39,882 nucleotides of DNA from a virus, in IMG/VR virus record IMGVR_UViG_3300045004_000136, positions 1 to 39,882 of that record. One strand, 5' to 3'. Of the stretch, positions 25,021-33,111 are shown piece by piece; position 1 is the stretch's first letter, and each line of letters begins with the position of its first letter. The notes beneath the pieces are model-generated. The model ran no database searches. It worked only from the letters and a program-made list of their open reading frames with translations, and was not told the DNA's origin. A program made the translations under genes and the position numbers.

Positions 25021-25119
25021 ATGTCAGATATAGAACAAATAATGCTAGTTCATACTATTGTAATAATTGTTGGGCTAATTGGTCTTGGACTTAACTTTTG
25101 GTATAATATGAAGAATTAA
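25021..25119 (+). CDS. Tiny membrane protein (32 aa)
   Basis: A 32-aa peptide with one hydrophobic helix (TIVIIVGLIGLGLNFWY) and a short Lys/Asn end. The site GAGAGG precedes the ATG. It is one of a run of tiny membrane proteins in the early operon. Confidence 0.45.
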   Translation: MSDIEQIMLVHTIVIIVGLIGLGLNFWYNMKN

Positions 25120-25132
25120 AGAGGTAATTTAA

Positions 25133-25249
25133 ATGATTAAGAAATTTTTATTAATAATATCTATTTTAGCAATGATAGGTTTATACTTTGAATTTTATCA
25201 CAACAATACAAAAGTTGATGATATCGGTTATGAATATATAGTGGGGTAG
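25133..25249 (+). CDS. Tiny membrane or exported protein (38 aa)
   Basis: A 38-aa peptide beginning MIKKFLLIISILAMIGLYF, a signal-anchor helix, followed by a polar tail (YHNNTKVDDIGYEYIVG) expected in the periplasm. AGAGG precedes the ATG. No lipobox or clear cleavage site. Confidence 0.45.
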   Translation: MIKKFLLIISILAMIGLYFEFYHNNTKVDDIGYEYIVG

Positions 25250-25250
25250 T

Positions 25251-25484
25251 ATGAACAATAGCTTAATTGTATATGAATCACCGTTAGAATTTTATGTAGG
25301 AGATCATGCAACTAAAATGTATTTAATTAAAAATGGTATGGAAATTACAATAAACAACTTGTTAAATTGTGAATTAATACGTGTATATAAATATTTAATT
25401 AAAGAATCTAATATTTTGTATATAGGTTTTGAAATATCTTGTGAAGAAGAAATAATTAAAAGAGGTTTGGAAAATGAGATTTAA
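25251..25484 (+). CDS. Small early protein, unknown
   Basis: A 77-aa soluble protein (MNNSLIVYESPLEFYVG…) with mixed strands and a C-terminal Glu-rich helix (CEEEIIKRGLENEI). It starts 1 nt after the previous stop and overlaps the next gene by 11 nt. Not recognised. Confidence 0.45.
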   Translation: MNNSLIVYESPLEFYVGDHATKMYLIKNGMEITINNLLNCELIRVYKYLIKESNILYIGFEISCEEEIIKRGLENEI

Positions 25485-25719
25485 AACAGCTTGGGGTAAT
25501 TTTGATAGACTTATTGATGCTTTGAAAATACAAGGTGATCCTGCTTATAGAAACTTAGTTGAGAAAGCAATCAAACTATCAATAACAGATTTTGATTATT
25601 CCATGTATAAACCTGATGAACTCCGAACTCTTATTGGCAAGGAGCTTACAAGAAAAGGTTTTAATGAACAAAAACAATTAAGAGAAGATTTTTATAATTC
25701 AAATAGTAGAGGGTGTTAG
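25474..25719 (+). CDS. Small helical early protein, unknown
   Basis: An 81-aa helical, charged protein (MRFKTAWGNFDRLIDALKIQ…) with several conserved-looking Arg/Asp/Glu positions (DFDYSMYKPDELRTLIGKEL). A good Shine-Dalgarno (AGAGG) lies inside the preceding gene. Function unknown. Confidence 0.45.
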   Translation: MRFKTAWGNFDRLIDALKIQGDPAYRNLVEKAIKLSITDFDYSMYKPDELRTLIGKELTRKGFNEQKQLREDFYNSNSRGC

Positions 25720-25721
25720 TT

Positions 25722-25802
25722 ATGTTAGGTTTATTATTTTGTATTTTAATATTACCGTTATTAATATTAAAAGTATTAATTTATTTAGGTGAAAATAAAT
25801 AA
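25722..25802 (+). CDS. Tiny membrane protein (26 aa)
   Basis: A 26-aa peptide that is almost only one transmembrane helix (MLGLLFCILILPLLILKVLI). AGAGGG before the ATG supports it. Function unknown. Confidence 0.35.
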   Translation: MLGLLFCILILPLLILKVLIYLGENK

Positions 25803-25814
25803 CTGGAGGTAAAG

Positions 25815-26312
25815 ATGAATAATATATCAGTAGGTAATTTTAACGAGTTATTTAATAATTATGACGGTAGTAAAGAAAATGAATTTGTTAGTTGTGATGA
25901 TTTTCTAATTAATCTTAGAGAACTTAAAGAAAATAAACTTTGTGTATATAAGACTAGAATTTCTTCATATCTACTTATAAAAAATTTAGATGGTATGGAT
26001 ATTTTGGAAACAGCTTTGCACATAGATAATGTGGGAGTTAATTACGATACTTTAGATTTAATATTAGCGATTGCTAAAGGTAATTGGGAATATCAGAGTG
26101 GTAAAATCAAGTTATATTACACTCCAATGAAACAAGAACTATTTAAATTAGGTAAACTGGTAAATATTGAAATTCTAGAAGTAGAATCAAAAAGAGAATT
26201 TTGCAGGGAATTTAATATTTATTTAACCTATAAAACTAATGGTGAATTGATAAATAAAAAATATATAGCACAGAAACCTTTTTGTGGGGAGGTTAGTATT
26301 GAAAATGAATAA
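25815..26312 (+). CDS. Early protein, unknown
   Basis: A 165-aa soluble protein with a strong GGAGG site. Segments include LINLRELKENKLCVYKTRISSY, a WEYQSGKIKLYYTP motif and a basic/acidic middle. No catalytic motif is visible. It is flanked by tiny membrane-protein genes in the same operon. Confidence 0.5.
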   Translation: MNNISVGNFNELFNNYDGSKENEFVSCDDFLINLRELKENKLCVYKTRISSYLLIKNLDGMDILETALHIDNVGVNYDTLDLILAIAKGNWEYQSGKIKLYYTPMKQELFKLGKLVNIEILEVESKREFCREFNIYLTYKTNGELINKKYIAQKPFCGEVSIENE

Positions 26313-26427
26313 TAAATTTGAAAACTGGATGAACGATCAATTAGCCCCGTGGGTAGTTAGAGTAGTGTTTGCTACTAACTTTATCGTATTTATGTTAATG
26401 CTCGGCGATTTAGCTTTTGGGAGGTAA
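26305..26427 (+). CDS. Tiny membrane protein (40 aa)
   Basis: A 40-aa peptide starting MNNKFENWMNDQLAPWVVRV and ending in a hydrophobic helix (VVFATNFIVFMLMLGDLAFG). It overlaps the previous gene by 8 nt. GGGGAGG lies about 12 nt before the ATG. Holin-like size, but early location argues against lysis. Confidence 0.4.
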   Translation: MNNKFENWMNDQLAPWVVRVVFATNFIVFMLMLGDLAFGR

Positions 26428-26431
26428 TAAA

Positions 26432-26599
26432 ATGATTAAAGCAGATTTGCTAGTTAATTTGGAAGAACTAAAACATTACGAACTATTATCAAAAATAGCT
26501 GTTCATGAGCAAATATCATTATTTGAAGCTATTGATTTTGTATTAAGTAAAGTGGAAATATTAGAACACGAAAAGGAGGTTGAAAATGGAAGACGTTAA
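26432..26599 (+). CDS. Small helical protein, unknown
   Basis: A 55-aa protein from ATG 26432, selected over an upstream TTG because GGGAGG lies 7 nt before it. It is fully helical and acidic (LLVNLEELKHYELLSKIAVH…FVLSKVEILEHEKEVE), compatible with a dimerising helical hairpin. It is coupled to the ribbon-helix-helix-like gene that follows. Confidence 0.45.
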   Translation: MIKADLLVNLEELKHYELLSKIAVHEQISLFEAIDFVLSKVEILEHEKEVENGRR

Positions 26600-26762
26600 T
26601 AAAACCTATTCTGTTAATATAAAAAAAGATATTTATAGTCAGTTGCAATATTTAACAATTAAGCGTAGTAATGATACAGGATATCCAATATCAATAACAA
26701 TGTTGGTTCGTGAAGCCATTACGGACTTAATCAATAAATATGATAATAAAGGTTCTTTATGA
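26586..26762 (+). CDS. Ribbon-helix-helix-like DNA-binding protein
   Basis: A 58-aa protein from ATG 26586 (AAGGAGG 7 nt upstream). It has the RHH layout: a short strand KTYSVNIKKD, helix DIYSQLQYLTIKRSND, a turn TGYPI, and helix SITMLVREAITDLINKY. RHH proteins bind DNA as dimers and often control phage promoters. It precedes the primase gene and overlaps it (ATGA). The iteron array is an attractive target, but that link is a hypothesis. Confidence 0.5.
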   Translation: MEDVNKTYSVNIKKDIYSQLQYLTIKRSNDTGYPISITMLVREAITDLINKYDNKGSL

Positions 26763-28999
26763 ATTATGCCATTACTACTTTCCCTCATGTTAAAATATCA
26801 ACTTTAAATCAGGAGGGAGTAAAACTTAATTATTTTACTGCATCAGAAATTTATAATAATTTTTCAAAATATCAACAAAACTCAAGTGATGTAAAAGATG
26901 AGCAGAAGCATTTTATTTTAGCAGAATATACCGATTTAAAAGGTGCTAGAGTAGTAGAAAACATAAGTTGTTATAGTAGTATCGTAATTGATTTTGACCT
27001 CTATGATAATAATTATAATGAGCTAAAAGAAGAACTTACAAACGCACTACTGGGACTTAATTATTTATTTTACACAACTAGTTCACACTCTTTTGCAACA
27101 CCAAGAGTTAGGTTGATAATTTTTACTAACAGGAATTTTCTACCTAGCGAGAAGTCAAATATATTAGTTAATCTTACTCAAACTTTCAGTAGTGAGTTGA
27201 TAATGGCAATAGATCAGACAAATACATTCGGTAATAACACCTTATCAAGACTGCCTTATAACTCACCTGATTTTGAAATGGTTTATGTTGAGGGAAAAGC
27301 TTATTTTATAGGCGATGATACTTCTATTTCAACATCTGCTATAAAGGAAACTGATTTTGAAAAAGAGTTTAAAACACTTACCAATAATTTACCTATACCA
27401 AACTTGAGCGAAGAGCGGATAGATTTTTACCTTGATGAATATAAAAAGCTGGTTGGATTTAATGAACAGACGGGATGGTTACTTAATTATGAAGACTGGT
27501 TAAATGTTGGGATGATATTGCATCATCAATATCAGGGTAGCGAAGAGGGACTAGCAAAATGGGAAAAATGGTGCTGTGAGAGTAGTAATACAACAAGATA
27601 TACTTGGAATAAATTCAAGGATAGTAAGGAAAAGCCTAAGACTTTCAAAACAATTATTAAAATACTTAAAAAGAATGATAAAAAAGAAAGTTCTATCTAT
27701 GAAGTAAATAAAGAAACAAAAATAGATACAAGCAAGTATGAGTTAGTGCCTATCGGTTATTTTCCTGATCAGAAAGAGCCTAATAAACAGGGTAAGATAG
27801 GGCTTAAAGATACGTATGCTAATTTTTGCATACTAGTTAAGTTCTATAAACTTGAGTTAGGATTTGATGTTATAACCAAGAACATAACTTTATTTGGTGA
27901 ATTGGATCAGAATATAGGAATTGTTGAGATTAAGGATTTATTAGCACGAAATAACTTACCTATTAATAGAGCAAGTGAGTATTACTATAAATATGCAATG
28001 GAGCATAAATATAACTCATTCCTACGAATGATTGAAAGTTCAAAATGGGATGGGATAGATAGATTGGAAACTCTTTACGCTACTATAAGGGTTAAGCCTG
28101 AATATGAGGAATTAAAAAGAATTTATGTACTAACTTGGTTAAAGCAGCTTATTTACACGAGTTGTTTTAGTACTATTAAAAAGGGAAGTAAGAATATATC
28201 AAGGTATTTATTGGTATTGCAATCACAACAAGAGGGAGGGAAGTCAACATGGGTAAAAAACCTGATGCCTTATGAACTGGAAAATAGATATGTTGCAGTC
28301 GGGGCTACGCTTAAGACGGATGATGATCAACATACTTTAGGAATTATTAAGAAGCTTATTGTAGAACTAGGGGAAATTGAGAAATCTTTTAAACATAGTG
28401 ATATCAATGCTTTTAAAGCTTTCTTCGGACGAACTGTTGATACAATGAAAGTAAAGTGGGTTACATATCCTGTTGATTTTGAGAGAACTACCAGCTTTAT
28501 TGCTTCTACTAATGATTATTACTTTTTGAAAGACGATACAGGAACAACAAGATTCATGGTATTACCTCTTGATAATGAGTATAGAACTGAAGATGGGTTA
28601 GCTATTTTCTGTAATGGTAGACATAAAATAGATATGTTACAGCTTTATAGACAGATTTACGAAAGTGAAGATTGGGTTAATTTTGAATTATCTGTGGAAA
28701 ATAAGGAAATACAAAAGAAGATAAATGAAGAGTTTACTTTGAAAGACACTTTTGAGGATTTGTTTTATGAGGAATTTACAGAAGAGATTTGTGCTACGGG
28801 TGAGTTATATAACTGTACGGATATTTTAAAAAGATTAGGTTATTCAACAACAAATGTTAATAAAAAATTAAGGAATGATTTAGCTTCCTTTTTACGGAAA
28901 AAAGGATTTCCTTGTAGAAAGGATGGACCTAAATGGCGATTAGTAAGTAGAAAAAAAGAGGGAAATAATGAAGATAACTTACAAGAAGAAGATTATTAA
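26759..28999 (+). CDS. Primase-helicase: archaeo-eukaryotic-type primase plus VapE-like ATPase
   Basis: A 746-aa protein. The N-terminal primase-like domain shows IDFDLYD (Asp78, Asp80) and SSHSFATPRVRL (His110), the hhhDhD and sxH motifs of AEP primases. The middle (WLNYEDWLNVGMILHHQYQG…TRYTWNKFKD) resembles a PriCT-2 linker. The C-terminal half is a virulence-associated E-type helicase with Walker A GGKST (493-497) and Walker B-like LIVELGEIE (533-541), then FIASTNDYYFLKDDTGTTRF. It should make primers and unwind DNA for the phage polymerase. Family-typical length and organisation. Confidence 0.85.
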   Translation: MNYAITTFPHVKISTLNQEGVKLNYFTASEIYNNFSKYQQNSSDVKDEQKHFILAEYTDLKGARVVENISCYSSIVIDFDLYDNNYNELKEELTNALLGLNYLFYTTSSHSFATPRVRLIIFTNRNFLPSEKSNILVNLTQTFSSELIMAIDQTNTFGNNTLSRLPYNSPDFEMVYVEGKAYFIGDDTSISTSAIKETDFEKEFKTLTNNLPIPNLSEERIDFYLDEYKKLVGFNEQTGWLLNYEDWLNVGMILHHQYQGSEEGLAKWEKWCCESSNTTRYTWNKFKDSKEKPKTFKTIIKILKKNDKKESSIYEVNKETKIDTSKYELVPIGYFPDQKEPNKQGKIGLKDTYANFCILVKFYKLELGFDVITKNITLFGELDQNIGIVEIKDLLARNNLPINRASEYYYKYAMEHKYNSFLRMIESSKWDGIDRLETLYATIRVKPEYEELKRIYVLTWLKQLIYTSCFSTIKKGSKNISRYLLVLQSQQEGGKSTWVKNLMPYELENRYVAVGATLKTDDDQHTLGIIKKLIVELGEIEKSFKHSDINAFKAFFGRTVDTMKVKWVTYPVDFERTTSFIASTNDYYFLKDDTGTTRFMVLPLDNEYRTEDGLAIFCNGRHKIDMLQLYRQIYESEDWVNFELSVENKEIQKKINEEFTLKDTFEDLFYEEFTEEICATGELYNCTDILKRLGYSTTNVNKKLRNDLASFLRKKGFPCRKDGPKWRLVSRKKEGNNEDNLQEEDY

Positions 29000-29177
29000 G
29001 AATTTAGGAAATTATGAAAATGTTACTATTGAAATAGTCGTTGAAGATGAGGTGAACTATGAGATGGGTCAAAGTTATGAGAATGTTTATGATAATTTAC
29101 GTCTTCGTGTAGGTAAGTCAATAGCCGAAGAAGAAAAAAAAATTAACGACTATATAAAATCAAAGAGTGTAAAATGA
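28968..29177 (+). CDS. Small charged protein beside primase
   Basis: A 69-aa protein (MKITYKKKIIKNLGNYENVT…) overlapping the primase end by 32 nt. A beta-like Lys-rich start is followed by an acidic middle (VVEDEVNYEMG) and a helical Lys/Glu tail. Small proteins of this type are common next to phage replication genes; function unknown. Confidence 0.5.
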   Translation: MKITYKKKIIKNLGNYENVTIEIVVEDEVNYEMGQSYENVYDNLRLRVGKSIAEEEKKINDYIKSKSVK

Positions 29178-29350
29178 TTAAGTTTTTAATAGGGCTTTCA
29201 ATTATGTTGATATATGCACTTTATAATGGTTTTACTAAGGTTATTTACCGGTCGGATTTTGGGTTAGGAATAATGATTGTTGCAATAATTGATACTTCAA
29301 TTTGTTATTATGTAGGTGATGCCGTGTTGTTTAGATATGAATATAATTAA
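29174..29350 (+). CDS. Small membrane protein, two helices
   Basis: A 58-aa protein with two hydrophobic stretches (FLIGLSIMLIYALYNGF and GLGIMIVAIIDTSICYYVG), overlapping the previous stop by ATGA. Probably an inner-membrane hairpin; unknown function. Confidence 0.45.
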   Translation: MIKFLIGLSIMLIYALYNGFTKVIYRSDFGLGIMIVAIIDTSICYYVGDAVLFRYEYN

Positions 29351-29360
29351 GGAGTTTATA

Positions 29361-29573
29361 ATGAGAGTTAGTAGTATATTTTTGATAATTAGTTATGTTT
29401 GGTTTTTGATAGTTTTACATAACATTATTGATTTCCAAGCAGAATTGAAATTGGTTAATAGAAATTTGAAGTTTCAAATAGTTGCTTTATTAGAAGAAAA
29501 TAATCCAGAGTTAGATGGAGAACAATTAAAAATAAAAGTTAATGAAATTTACAAAGTAATATCTGGAAATTAA
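29361..29573 (+). CDS. Small membrane-anchored protein
   Basis: A 70-aa protein from ATG 29361 (AAGGAG about 8 nt upstream; an earlier in-frame GTG is unlikely). It has an N-terminal membrane helix (SSIFLIISYVWFLIVLHNI) and a coiled-coil/charged cytoplasmic or periplasmic tail (FQIVALLEENNPELDGEQLK). Function unknown. Confidence 0.45.
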   Translation: MRVSSIFLIISYVWFLIVLHNIIDFQAELKLVNRNLKFQIVALLEENNPELDGEQLKIKVNEIYKVISGN

Positions 29574-29574
29574 T

Positions 29575-30705
29575 ATGAAAAAACACACTGATTTCTCACC
29601 ATCATCTTTTGAACGTAGATATTTATGTCCTGCTAGCTATTTGATGGAAAAGGATTTACCTAATACCACAAGTAAGTACGCAGAAGCAGGGACAATATGT
29701 CATGAATTTGTTACTATTGATATTAACGAGTGGTTACGAGTTATAGCGTCAAAAGATGGTGATTATTATAAAGAAGATTATGATGGATTTTTACATTACC
29801 TTGAAAATGTAAAATACGCTGAAAACACATCTAAACAATTAATAATAGATTGTTTCAAGTCTTTTGTATCTATTCACAGCAGCTTATCGGAAGCAGATGT
29901 TATTTTGGATAAGAAATTTGACTTACCTTTTATAGGTGAAGAAGAAAGAGGAACTGTAGACCTTATTATAAGAGGTTATAATTGTGATGGTATATATGAA
30001 GTACATGTTATTGATTTTAAATTCGGTTATGGTGTACATGTTAAAGCTGAAAATAATTTGCAGTTATTATGTTATGCTAAAGGATATGTTCAAAGTAATT
30101 ACCATACTATAAAGGATTACGATTTACATCTTCACATATTCCAACCAAGTTTTAGTAATAGTTGTTGGTCTTTAGACGAAGAAGAGAAATATAAGTGGAT
30201 TATTAGTGATAGTTTTTACAAGAACGTAGTTCGTAAGTGTAAACAGTTAGAACCTGAATTTAAACCTAGTGTAAAAGCATGTAAATTCTGTAAGGCAAAA
30301 GCTATTTGTAAACCATTATCAACTAACATTGTACTAAAAGACAAATACTCTCTAACAACTGATGAAATAAAGGAATTTCTTGACAAACGTGAGCTTATTT
30401 TGCTATATATAAATAGTTTGGAGGATTACGCTAAAGGTATTCTTGAAAACGGCGGGTATATAAATGGCTATTCTTTAGTGGACAAATATTCAAATAGAAA
30501 GTGGATAAAAGAAGCAGAGGAAGAACTTGTAAGTATACTTGGTGAAAAAGCTTATAACATCAAGAAAACCATTATCGGAATAGGGCAAGCTGAAAAATTG
30601 TTAAGTAATAAAGAAATAGAAAATCTTACTGAAAGAGAGTTTGTAGGTAAGGTTTTGTCGGCAAAAGACGAATTGTTAGAAGAAATTGTAAAAAAGTTAA
30701 TGTAA
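29575..30705 (+). CDS. DUF2800 / PD-(D/E)XK nuclease-like protein
   Basis: A 376-aa protein with the DUF2800 signature: FSPSSFERRYLCPASYLMEK near the N-terminus, EAGTICHEF, GTVDLIIRG, then VIDFKFGYGVHV. It has a Cys18 and a C-terminal cysteine cluster CKFCKAKAIC (236, 239, 245), reminiscent of Cas4/AddB-like Fe-S nucleases. The D…DFK residues form a probable metal nuclease site. DUF2800, DUF2815 and polymerase genes are often neighbours in phages, implying DNA recombination or replication roles. Confidence 0.8.
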   Translation: MKKHTDFSPSSFERRYLCPASYLMEKDLPNTTSKYAEAGTICHEFVTIDINEWLRVIASKDGDYYKEDYDGFLHYLENVKYAENTSKQLIIDCFKSFVSIHSSLSEADVILDKKFDLPFIGEEERGTVDLIIRGYNCDGIYEVHVIDFKFGYGVHVKAENNLQLLCYAKGYVQSNYHTIKDYDLHLHIFQPSFSNSCWSLDEEEKYKWIISDSFYKNVVRKCKQLEPEFKPSVKACKFCKAKAICKPLSTNIVLKDKYSLTTDEIKEFLDKRELILLYINSLEDYAKGILENGGYINGYSLVDKYSNRKWIKEAEEELVSILGEKAYNIKKTIIGIGQAEKLLSNKEIENLTEREFVGKVLSAKDELLEEIVKKLM

Positions 30706-30717
30706 AGGTAAAAGAAA

Positions 30718-31359
30718 ATGACACAAGAAAATAATAAAAATGAATTGTATATCTATGATGCTGTAGTAGCATTTCCAAATGTATTTAAAATGAGTACAGT
30801 ACCTGGTTATGAATCAAGTGAACCTTGTTATAGTACATATTTTTTATTTGATAAAAAAACTCAAGAAAAAACTATTAATCAAATTAAAGCTATTTTTGAA
30901 AAAATCGGTGAAGAAAACGGATTTAAACCATCTTTTAAAAATACACAATGTTTTAGAGATGGGGATGAATTAGCAGAAGAAGACCCTAAAAATAGTGTTT
31001 ATAAAGGGTATTATAGATTAAAAGCAAAGTCGGGTAAAACACCTGACGGTAGTGTAGTAAAACCTCATGTTATTAAAATAAAAGAGGGTAAAAGTATTCC
31101 TATAACAGCCGAAGAGGAATTAATCTATGGTGGAGCTATTTGTAGCGGTTATGTTACTTTTTATTTTTATGGTAAAGGTAAACCTAACAAAGGAATAGCA
31201 TGTTGTCTTCATACAGTTGTCTTTAGAAAACATGGAACAAGACTTGGGATTGGTGCAATAGATGCTTCAAGTAAGTTTTTAGATATGGGTGATAGTGAAG
31301 ATTTAACAGATGTTCAAATTGCTCAAAATAATGAAGATTCAGATCACATTCCTTTTTAA
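30718..31359 (+). CDS. DUF2815 ssDNA-binding-like protein
   Basis: A 213-aa protein with the DUF2815 pattern: VAFPNVFKMST near the start, YSTYFLFDKKTQ, KSGKTPDGSVVKPHV, and a Gly/Tyr-rich YGGAICSGYVTFYFY. It ends EDSDHIPF, which mimics the acidic, phenylalanine-ended tip that bacterial and phage SSBs use to recruit partners. It lies directly before the polymerase gene. An ssDNA-binding role is the usual inference for this family. Confidence 0.75.
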   Translation: MTQENNKNELYIYDAVVAFPNVFKMSTVPGYESSEPCYSTYFLFDKKTQEKTINQIKAIFEKIGEENGFKPSFKNTQCFRDGDELAEEDPKNSVYKGYYRLKAKSGKTPDGSVVKPHVIKIKEGKSIPITAEEELIYGGAICSGYVTFYFYGKGKPNKGIACCLHTVVFRKHGTRLGIGAIDASSKFLDMGDSEDLTDVQIAQNNEDSDHIPF

Positions 31360-31362
31360 ATC

Positions 31363-33111
31363 ATGAAATATTTTTTGGATACCGAGTGTTATCCAAATTA
31401 TTTTCTTATCGTACTCAAATCTTTAAATGGCGAGATTATAGAGTTTGAGTACGATGAAGAACATCCTTTTACATTTAAAGATGAATTAAAGAAAATATTT
31501 TGTGATAAGCAGAACATTTTAACAGTAGGGTTTAACTCAAGACGTTATGATATTCCCATGATAAAGCAACTGCTTAATGATGGGTATGTTACAAATAACG
31601 ATCTTAAACGATTATCGGATAAGCTTATATTATCTGCTAATAATTTTGATGTAATATCAGATAATAACGGGTGGACACCTAAAACATGGAATCACATAGA
31701 CATTATAAGAGTTCTTCCTAAAGGAGCTTCTCTTAAAATGTTTGGAGCAAGAATACACACTAATAAATTGCAAGATTTACCTTTCAAGCCAGATAGAGTG
31801 TTAACAAGAGAAGAGAAGAATATTTTAAAGCAATATTGTCATAATGACGTAGATATTACAATGGCTTTGTATTTAAAAATACAGGAAGAACTTAAGCTTA
31901 GATGGGAAATAGGAAAAGAATTAGAAATAGATTGTAGAAGTAAGTCAGATGCAGATATAGCCGAAATTTATTTTAAAAATAGATTTTCAAATAAAGTAAT
32001 TCCAAAATCTAAAAAACTAAGTTTTAAATATGATATTCCAAAATATTTAATGTACACTAATTGTAATATTATAAGTGTTTTAGATGAAATCGGTAATTTT
32101 GAATTTAATGATAATATTAATTTAAAAAAAGGAATTCCTTTTGTAGGTAAGGAAATTAAAACTAAGACAAATAGTTTTACAATAGGAATAGGGGGTTTGC
32201 ATTCTAAAGAAGAGAATAAAGCAGTTATTAAAGCTGATAATGAGTTTTTAATAGATGTTGATGTTACATCCTATTATCCAAGTATAATAATAAATAACAA
32301 TATTTATCCAAGTAATTTAGGACAAGGTTTTATAACTGAATATAAGAAATTACGAGATAAGAGATTACAAATTAAAGATAAACAAAGTACTCATTCCAAG
32401 TTTTACAAGATCGTACTTAATGGAACATTCGGACGTTTAGGGTATAAACAGAGTATTTTGTATGATCTAGAAAAGATGATACAGACTACTATAACAGGTC
32501 AGTTATGTTTATTGATGCTTGTTGATATGTTGGAAGATAGTGGTTTTGAAATAGTATCAGGTAATACTGACGGGCTTACTATAAAAGGTAATATAAATTT
32601 TATAGATAAGTTCAAAGCAATACTTACAAAATGGGAAAAGATAACTGGTTTTGAATTAGAACATACCGAGTATAGTAGAATTTATATAAGGGATGTAAAT
32701 AACTATATGGCTATAAAAACTGATGGTAGTGTAAAGACTAAAGGGTTTTTAGCAAGTAATGATTTATCAAGAAATGCACATCTAGAAATAGTAAAAAAAG
32801 CTATTAGAGAATATCTATTAAATGGAACAGATATTGATAGTACAATTAAAAATGGTGTTAAGGAAGATTACATATTAACCAAGAAAACCAAGTTTGGTGC
32901 TAAGTTTGGAGAAAATTATCTTGGTAAGGTAGTTCGTTGGTATTATAGAACTGATGGGGATTATATTCTTAATATGAAAGGACACAAAGTACCAGATGCT
33001 AATTTATGTTACCCTATCATGGATTTGAAAGACGATATAGTCAATGTTGATTATGAAAGGTATAAAAAGGAAACAATCAAAACATTAAAAAGCTTAGGAG
33101 TTGTTTTGTAA
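31363..33111 (+). CDS. Family B DNA polymerase
   Basis: A 582-aa polymerase. The 3'-5' exonuclease domain has Exo I LDTE (Asp6, Glu8), Exo II FNSRRYD (Asn58, Asp63) and Exo III YCHND (Tyr158, Asp162). The polymerase domain has motif A DVTSYYPS (Asp300), motif B KIVLNGTFG (Lys349, Asn353) and motif C GNTDG (Asp403). Motif C reads NTD rather than DTD, as in other short phage B-type polymerases; the catalytic second Asp is kept. No protein-primed TPR1 insert is evident. It is coupled to the next gene by TAATG. Confidence 0.88.
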   Translation: MKYFLDTECYPNYFLIVLKSLNGEIIEFEYDEEHPFTFKDELKKIFCDKQNILTVGFNSRRYDIPMIKQLLNDGYVTNNDLKRLSDKLILSANNFDVISDNNGWTPKTWNHIDIIRVLPKGASLKMFGARIHTNKLQDLPFKPDRVLTREEKNILKQYCHNDVDITMALYLKIQEELKLRWEIGKELEIDCRSKSDADIAEIYFKNRFSNKVIPKSKKLSFKYDIPKYLMYTNCNIISVLDEIGNFEFNDNINLKKGIPFVGKEIKTKTNSFTIGIGGLHSKEENKAVIKADNEFLIDVDVTSYYPSIIINNNIYPSNLGQGFITEYKKLRDKRLQIKDKQSTHSKFYKIVLNGTFGRLGYKQSILYDLEKMIQTTITGQLCLLMLVDMLEDSGFEIVSGNTDGLTIKGNINFIDKFKAILTKWEKITGFELEHTEYSRIYIRDVNNYMAIKTDGSVKTKGFLASNDLSRNAHLEIVKKAIREYLLNGTDIDSTIKNGVKEDYILTKKTKFGAKFGENYLGKVVRWYYRTDGDYILNMKGHKVPDANLCYPIMDLKDDIVNVDYERYKKETIKTLKSLGVVL

